A stretch of DNA of 64,000 bases, taken from assembly GCF_030272615.1 (NCBI RefSeq), contig NC_081407.1:433838730-433902729 (forward strand), in the 5' to 3' direction. The translations under genes were made by a program, and so were the position numbers. Shown here one piece after another: positions 59,161 through 64,000 of this stretch. The notes under the pieces were generated by a model. The model did no database searches. It worked only from the letters and a program-made list of their open reading frames with translations, and was not told the origin of the DNA. Positions within the stretch are counted from its first letter, which is position 1. Every line of letters starts with the position of its first letter. Source of the DNA: Cryptomeria japonica. Lineage: Eukaryota > Streptophyta > Pinopsida > Cupressales > Cupressaceae.

Positions 59161-59400
59161 CTGAGGAGAGGCAGTCTTGCAGAGTCTATGAGCCTCGAGA
59201 CTTGGACTCGTCGAGTCTGACTGAGGCTAGCAGAGTCTCAGTAGACTGGCCAAGTCTGACCGAGGCTAGCAGACTCTCAGCAGATTTGTGCATTTAAGAT
59301 TTATTTATTCAAGTCTCTGAATTTCCTGGTTTTTTCAATTTTCTGAATCTTTGCTGAGTTTTGCTGAGTCTGGGTGACGAGTCCGAGTCCGAGTCCAAAA
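59160..59400. repeat. Irregular repeats of 'gagtctgac(t/c)gaggctagcag'
   Basis: The phrase 'aggctagcagagtctcagtagactggcc' recurs in altered form ('aggctagcagactctcagcaga'), with many 'gagtc' words ending in 'gagtccgagtccgagtcc' (59382-59398). It adjoins the solo LTR at 59413. Confidence 0.6.
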
Positions 59401-59412
59401 TCAGCTTGCCGA

Positions 59413-60168
59413 TGTTGAAAATAATAGCTAGTTCGGATACCTGACTATGGCAATTTATTATTGTTAAAGACAAATGTATAATTTCTCATGTAATTCGAAC
59501 TATTGGGCTGGACCCAAACATGTAACGTGGAGGCAAATAAATGGTCTGGACCCAAACATGTAACGTGGAGGCAATTTTGGGCTGGACCCAAATATGTAAC
59601 ATGGAGACAAGTAAAATGTAACTTGTAAAATAACAATCCAATTTAAATAAATAAACAAGCAAGCCGACTTGAGGTATTAGCGCCAAAGGTTGGATGTAAA
59701 ACCAACAGCAAATGAAGTCATTATCACCTTCATCACAGCACATGCAATCTGCTCTCCAATATTCGGCAATCTCTCTCTCTCTCTCTCTCTCGTGCGAACT
59801 TGCTTCTCATCCATTGTGTGAAGGCTGGCTGTTAGGTGATGCAATCAAGATCATCTTGCGAAGTTGATGAAGACTCGCCTTGTAAGAATTTGATGCTGAT
59901 GATAAGGGCTGCAATCTTCATTATCATATAAAGAGAAATTCAGATCTGCTAACTTGCTGGTTGAACAGCAATCTGAGATAAGCACACTTGCCTTGTAAAT
60001 TGCCTACATTTGAGATAATACATATTGTACTTTGTAGCTGGGTTTTTCACCTCCAAGAGGGAGGTTTTCCCAGGGTATTGGTGTGTCTTGTCTTGTGTTT
60101 TCATTGCTGTTACTGTTCTGTTATAACCTGATTATTTAAAATTAATATCTGATTGCTTAAAACTCACA
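59413..60168 (+). mobile_element. Solo LTR with GCCGA target duplication
   Basis: It starts TGTTGAAAATAATAGC, ends AAAACTCACA and is flanked by the exact 5-bp word GCCGA (59408-59412 and 60169-60173). It includes three near-identical 'ggctggacccaaacatgtaacgtggag' units (59505-59607), a (CT)n tract (about 59770-59790), and 'gggtttttcacctccaagagggaggttttccc' near its 3' end, a motif also found in the LTR at 39996 (40636-40665). There is no internal region. Confidence 0.88.
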
Positions 60169-60180
60169 GCCGAGACCGAG

Positions 60181-60486
60181 GTGAATTCGGGTCTTGTAAC
60201 TTTGGTTGATACAGAGGCTGGCTTTGAGATTGTCTGCCCTGTTCACTGGCATGTTGAGGGAAGAGTTTCTTTATTTCTCCCAAGCCCAAATTTGGCAAAC
60301 CCATATGAGATAGTCTCAATTCATGCATGTCATGATGCACATGATCAGATCAATACAAGACATTTTTTAGGTGATGGGGTCATTTGGCTGCTGCAAGTGG
60401 TCCATCTTGTTAGCATTTTAATTCATCATTTTCAAGACAATTCAACAGGACTTGTATGTGAGGTAAAACCCCTCTTTAAATTATAA
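60181..60486 (+). other. Orphan open reading frame, possible exon
   Basis: This open stretch lies between an AG (60167-60168 inside the LTR end, so not a natural acceptor) and a GTAAAA donor-like site at 60462. It encodes residues such as HWHVEGRVSLFLPSPNLANP and IHACHDAHDQINTRHFLGDG, with no ATG at the beginning. It does not match the missing half of HMA1. I do not recognise it; it may be a host gene fragment or part of the repeat before the solo LTR. Confidence 0.3.
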
Positions 60487-61342
60487 GGGGAAGCTCCTTG
60501 AGATCTAAACTAGTTTAGGGGCCTAAACAGTAAGCTATAGAGAAAGTATACAATTATTGACACCATATGTTACTTCAAGGTGTTTTCCATAAATGAAATA
60601 GCTAACTGCCTATCTTTTTGTCTTGGATAGGAGCAGAAGACTAGAAAAAACTCTTGTTTCACAAGTGAGATTTTGTAGATCTTACAAATGGAAGCATATA
60701 ACCTAAACACAACAAGAACACCTTCCTATTGGCTAAAATAGAGACTAGTAGTGTAGTGCAAATGAGATCTGAAAGGAAGAACAGCTTCAATGTAGGATGA
60801 CATGATTTTCAAAAACTAAACAGCCAAGTTGAATGCAAAGCTACCACTTAGATGAACAAACAACGTCAATACAAAGCTGATGCTATTATTTAGTTTCAAA
60901 TTGATTAAAGAAATCACGAACACAAGAATAACAAATTCAATGATATTTCACAAGCACAAGCATAGCATCAACTATCATTAAGAATGTTTTGTGCTCAAAT
61001 TTGTAGGATACAAGTCACCCAAGTTTTGGCATTTAGGATAATCATTATTTTATCCCAAAAACAATGTTTTAAAGAACAAATGCCTAAAGCTCTTGAAAAA
61101 CAAGAAAGAAATAACTTTAGAATAGAAACTAATTTAAAGAAAGAATAAATAAAAACTCACATTCAAGAACATAAAAATAGGCCTTCAACACTCCATCTAG
61201 AAATAGCAACATTGGAAATAATAACTGCTGTAAATAGCAACACTAGAGGCAAATTTTGTCTATGATAAATGAATGGATCACTTGAGATGATGAGATTCTG
61301 TAGAATTATGTTAATAATTTCACTGTTTCAAATATTTGTGTA
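60487..61342. other. AT-rich spacer
   Basis: A-rich sequence with no gene, repeat border or RNA seen. Confidence 0.5.
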
Positions 61343-61350
61343 TGCTAGGT

Positions 61351-62029
61351 GTTGACGTGTCTAAAGTCGCGGAACTACGACTTCATCTGGCCAACGCAGA
61401 ATAGAAATGCTAAGTATCCTATCCTCTCTTGAGATAAGGAAATCCTTAATGCTGTTTTAGATTGATATGACCTCAAGGTTTCGGTTGTCAGGTCTTGACT
61501 TCAAGATCCTAAATGCTGTTTTAGATTGATATGACCTCAAGGTTTCGGTTCTCAGGTCTTGACTTCAGGATAACTCAGTGATTGATGTGATTTGCTGGGA
61601 GCACAAGGGGACTTATGTTTTGCAACAAGCTGGTCTGTATCTGATTCTCGGACTGCGAAATAAAAGAAAAAGAGAAGGGTTCAGGAAGCCTAAGGACAAG
61701 GATGATAATAACTGATGCAACGGGTAGACAGATTTCGATAAACCAGTTCTTGTTTTGCCAGAGACTGTTTGCCCTCTCGGGTGAATACTTAAAGCATAAA
61801 GTACGTAATGCAGAATAATGCCATAGATATCAGACAAGTATCAGATATGTTATTCCATTCATAAGTGTCTCCCCTCACAAGTTACATTCGGAAGTATATA
61901 AAGATACCGAGGGGGTGTGAGCACTAACTGTCGCACCGCAACTGCCACCCCTCGGTTGCCAACTAACCAACACAATTACAACTTAATTAACTAGTTTTAT
62001 TTCCATGTACAATATTGCTGCCAACATCA
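61351..62029 (-). repeat. 3' LTR of the Gypsy-like element
   Basis: Read on the minus strand it begins TGATGTTGGCAGCAATATTG right after the purine tract and ends GACACGTCAACA. It holds a tandem duplication: 'gctgttttagattgatatgacctcaaggtttcggtt' at 61451 recurs at 61512. Its end region matches the LTR fragment at 46111-46678 in the opposite direction. Confidence 0.7.
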
Positions 62030-62119
62030 TCCCCCCCAAAAGAAAAGAAGTCGTCTTCGGACGACTTAATACAAAATAGAGATGACATTAAACAGAACTG
62101 CTAATGCCAGTCGAGCCCG

Positions 62120-62530
62120 GAACTTATACATCTGCTACGTCCTCGCCTGAAAACCCTTTTCTGCTACCATCCGATGCTCAAGTGTGGATTTCACCATTAT
62201 TGCTTCTTTTGACATCCAAGTCCTCCTGTGCCTTAACCAAACTTCTCTGCAAACCACGCTTTTCAGTCTCAGCCTCCACCAACTGCTACTCAAATGACAC
62301 TGTCTCCCTAGCCAATTTGTCCTTGATAACCACCGACGTTGCCCTCTCGGCATCCAACTCCTGGGTACGCTGAGCTATGTCTCACACTAGTACTACCTCC
62401 AACCTGGTGGTCAGCTCCTCCCGAGCCCTCTTTGCATCCACCAAGGCAACTTCACGTCCAGCCGAGACATACTCCGAGTTCCTCAAAGCGTACCATTCCT
62501 GCCTGGAGGTGGCCACAACCCGCTGGCACA
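62120..62530 (-). pseudogene. Coiled-coil ORF remnant downstream of Gypsy pol
   Basis: Minus-strand translation gives EYVSAGREVALVDAKRAREE, LTTRLEVVL, a stop, QRTQELDAERATSVVIKDKL, ARETVSFE, a stop, QLVEAETEKRGLQRSLVKAQ, EDLDVKRSN. The heptad pattern and high Glu/Arg/Lys content predict a coiled coil. The two stops are TAG/TGA type. It lies between the pol end and the 3' LTR, where some plant Gypsy lineages carry an additional ORF. Function unknown. Confidence 0.55.
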
Positions 62531-62811
62531 AAGGCTAGGAGACGCCTCAAATCCTCCATCACACTCCCCAAAGGCTGCTAACTGAACTGAATAACTCTCT
62601 GCTGTCATACAATTGCGTGGACCTGCAATGCCTTCCCTCAAACTTTGTTTGTTCGCAACCTCCAAATCCGTCTCCCTCTACGGCTTATGGCTTCCCCGCC
62701 AATGCTTAGCTGCAGGCTTCTTTCTCACAGTACGGACAACCACAACACTTCCTGTGACATCTCTAATGCCCTTCGCCCAACTCCAACAAGTGTACTGTAG
62801 CTCAAAAATAA

Positions 62812-62925
62812 ACTGGGGGTCTGGGGGCAATGCCCCCAGCGGGGTCGAGGGGTAGTGCCCCCGCGGGGTCTGGGGCAGCGCCCCCCGCGAGGTTCGGGGG
62901 CAGCGCCCCCGCCGCCAAGACCAAT
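62812..62925. repeat. Four 24-bp GC-rich tandem repeats
   Basis: Units such as 'ggggtctgggggcaatgcccccagc' and 'gggtctggggcagcgccccccgcg' repeat four times in succession. Each contains a small palindrome (gggggca...tgccccc) that could form a hairpin. Confidence 0.85.
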
Positions 62926-63088
62926 TTACAACCTTCAGAACCATACGAAAGTCCATGGCGCACATCATTTCTGTGATATTTTATGATGTCAAAACCCTTC
63001 TTCTCCACTCTAATATTTTCAGTGTCCTGGTTCCAGAGGTCATCGAATAATTTTCCAATCTGGTCGTTGTCGTTTTTTTTTTTTCCTT

Positions 63089-63400
63089 TGTAATGTCCCC
63101 GATGTCACCCTGTACGGTCAACAACAACACTGACACCTCCAATCGTACGACCACCTTCCCGTGCGGTCAACACCCTTCCACTGTACGGCTATGTGTTTGT
63201 TTGTGCGGTGTTGCGTTTATGGTTGCGTGTCTTTCTTCGTGCATGACGGCTGTGGGTTTCCTTTGCCTTTTTTTTTTTCTCTTTTTTTTTTCTTGTAATG
63301 TATTTTTTTCTCGGCCGTACTGTCAACTGTCGTACAGACTCGTACGACCGTATGTTTTTAAAAAAAAATAAAAAAAATCAATTTCCCAATTTAGTTGTCT
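63089..63400. other. TGTAATGTCCCC motif and T-rich region
   Basis: TGTAATGTCCCC at 63089-63100 repeats the terminal 12-mer of the solo LTR at 19654, followed by words such as 'tgtacggtcaac' and 'cgtacgacc' in several orientations and poly-T tracts. It may be the start of a related LTR inserted here, but no other end was found. Confidence 0.4.
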
Positions 63401-63496
63401 AGAGAGTCGTCGGCTCGGGTCCCCTGTCTCTGGGATCGCCCTTCATCCTTCTCGGTTTTCCTCGCCCAAGAGTCTCTCGCGTTGGTCCCATGCCTC

Positions 63497-63964
63497 TCAA
63501 GTCGCCTGCCCGGCCTCTCGAGTCCCCTTCCATCCTCTCGGGTCCCCCTCCGGCCTCTCGGGTCCCCCTCCGGCCTCTCGGGTGTCCTTCCGGCCTCTCG
63601 GGTCCCCTGTGCGCTTCGCGTGGTAGGGTTTCAATTTGGATCCGTTGGTGGCAAGTCTATTTTCAATGGCCATCCGAAGACCTGGAACCACAAATTCTAC
63701 AGGGACCACGGTCTCCTTCCCGTACATAAGAAAAAGAAGAATAATAAAGATTTTGAAAGCTGCGGCCTTCCACACAGGGTTCCAATCGTTGCCAATAATC
63801 TTGGGATTATCTACGTCATTGAGGTTTGGAGCGTCTCCCTTCCAATACTCTTTGTATTCCGGCAGGTACACCTCCTCTGTTACTTGCTCTGGTTCCTCCA
63901 CTTCGAGCCTGTAGCTCTGGAACATTTCATAATCCTCCATCTGCCAATGGAAGAGCCCGTTCAA
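63497..63964 (-). pseudogene. Gypsy integrase C-terminal fragment fused to repeat-coded tail
   Basis: The 155-codon minus-strand frame contains LMYGKETVVPVEFVVPGLRM and ATNGSKLKPYH, both typical of the integrase C-terminus of plant Gypsy elements (YGxEAVxPxE and the NGxxLKPY block). Between them the usual linker is largely missing, so the two motifs are only about 15 residues apart. The N-terminal part, with YKEYWKGDAPNLNDVDNPKI, is not integrase that I recognise. The C-terminus runs into the 20-bp repeats, coding GDPRGRKDTREAGGGPERPE. It is a deleted, rearranged copy. Confidence 0.7.
63500..63610. repeat. About five 20-bp tandem repeats 'ccttccggcctctcgggtcc'
   Basis: 'cggcctctcgggtcccc(c/t)tc' repeats from about 63510 to 63607, with more diverged copies to the left as far as about 63410. 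The repeats lie in the same minus-strand reading frame as the integrase fragment and would add Arg/Gly/Pro/Glu-rich residues to it. Confidence 0.85.
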
Positions 63965-64000
63965 TGACCTTGTCTCATCCTCGGAGCACTCTCCTAGTTT

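Larger units (their letters stand above)
61351..64000 (-). mobile_element. 3' part of a minus-strand Gypsy-like LTR retrotransposon
   Basis: In minus orientation it enters from beyond 64000 with an integrase C-terminal fragment (63640-63770), continues through a repeat-rich stretch and a coiled-coil ORF remnant (about 62120-62530), then a purine tract (TTTTGGGGGGGA, complement at 62029-62040) and the 3' LTR (62029 down to about 61351). The order fits Gypsy elements with extra sequence after pol. The 5' part is outside the window. Confidence 0.7.

Noticed and set aside
60181-60486. Candidate for the next HMA1 exon
   Set aside because: It lacks GILLKG, DKTG or any other HMA1 motif, and the AG before it belongs to the end of a solo LTR.

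Overview
The window looks like nuclear DNA of a seed plant with a large, repeat-filled genome. The low gene density, very long introns packed with nested LTR retrotransposons, old decayed LINEs and many solo LTRs suggest a gymnosperm (conifer-like) genome; the species cannot be named from the sequence. One cellular gene is clear: the first six exons (25736-57405, + strand) of a chloroplast-envelope heavy-metal P1B-type ATPase of the HMA1 family. The six exons join in phase to 447 codons and stop just after the SPC metal-binding motif. The catalytic half (DKTG phosphorylation site onward) was not found and must lie beyond base 64000.

Layout. 1-916: 3' end of a Copia element (RNase H tail plus an LTR carrying a 102-bp tandem duplication). 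1739-13142: an old minus-strand LTR element with only a gag-like region (coiled coil plus two CCHC zinc knuckles), flanked by TTGGG duplications; its right LTR was later split by a Copia element (5536-12968, LTRs of about 1.5 kb, CTAGA target duplication). 15390-25450: two decayed LINEs arranged tail to tail; the longer minus-strand copy is split by two solo LTRs (19654-20653 and 21853-24429), and its 5' tandem repeats end about 290 bp before the HMA1 start codon.

HMA1 introns. Intron 1 (8.1 kb) holds an LTR fragment, an 85-bp perfect inverted repeat and a possible relic of exon 1. Intron 3 holds CA-rich tandem repeats. Intron 4 (11.4 kb) holds a non-autonomous LTR element that carries what looks like captured cellular coding sequence (39996-43263, GTTTT target duplication), a TRIM-like element with nine 41-bp repeats (43468-44974) and another LTR fragment. 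Intron 5 (8.5 kb) holds a decayed reading frame of about 1,100 codons that matches no retroelement family I can name, followed by an LTR-like block with a motif repeated eight times. Beyond exon 6 there is a solo LTR (59413-60168, GCCGA target duplication), an orphan reading frame, and the 3' part of a minus-strand Gypsy-like element running off the right edge.

No rRNA, tRNA or CRISPR array was seen. Nearly every transposon reading frame is broken. Many of the in-frame stops fall where a glutamine codon is expected, as cytosine deamination in methylated DNA would produce. Element boundaries were set by eye from TG...CA ends, matching target duplications, tRNA primer sites and polypurine tracts.
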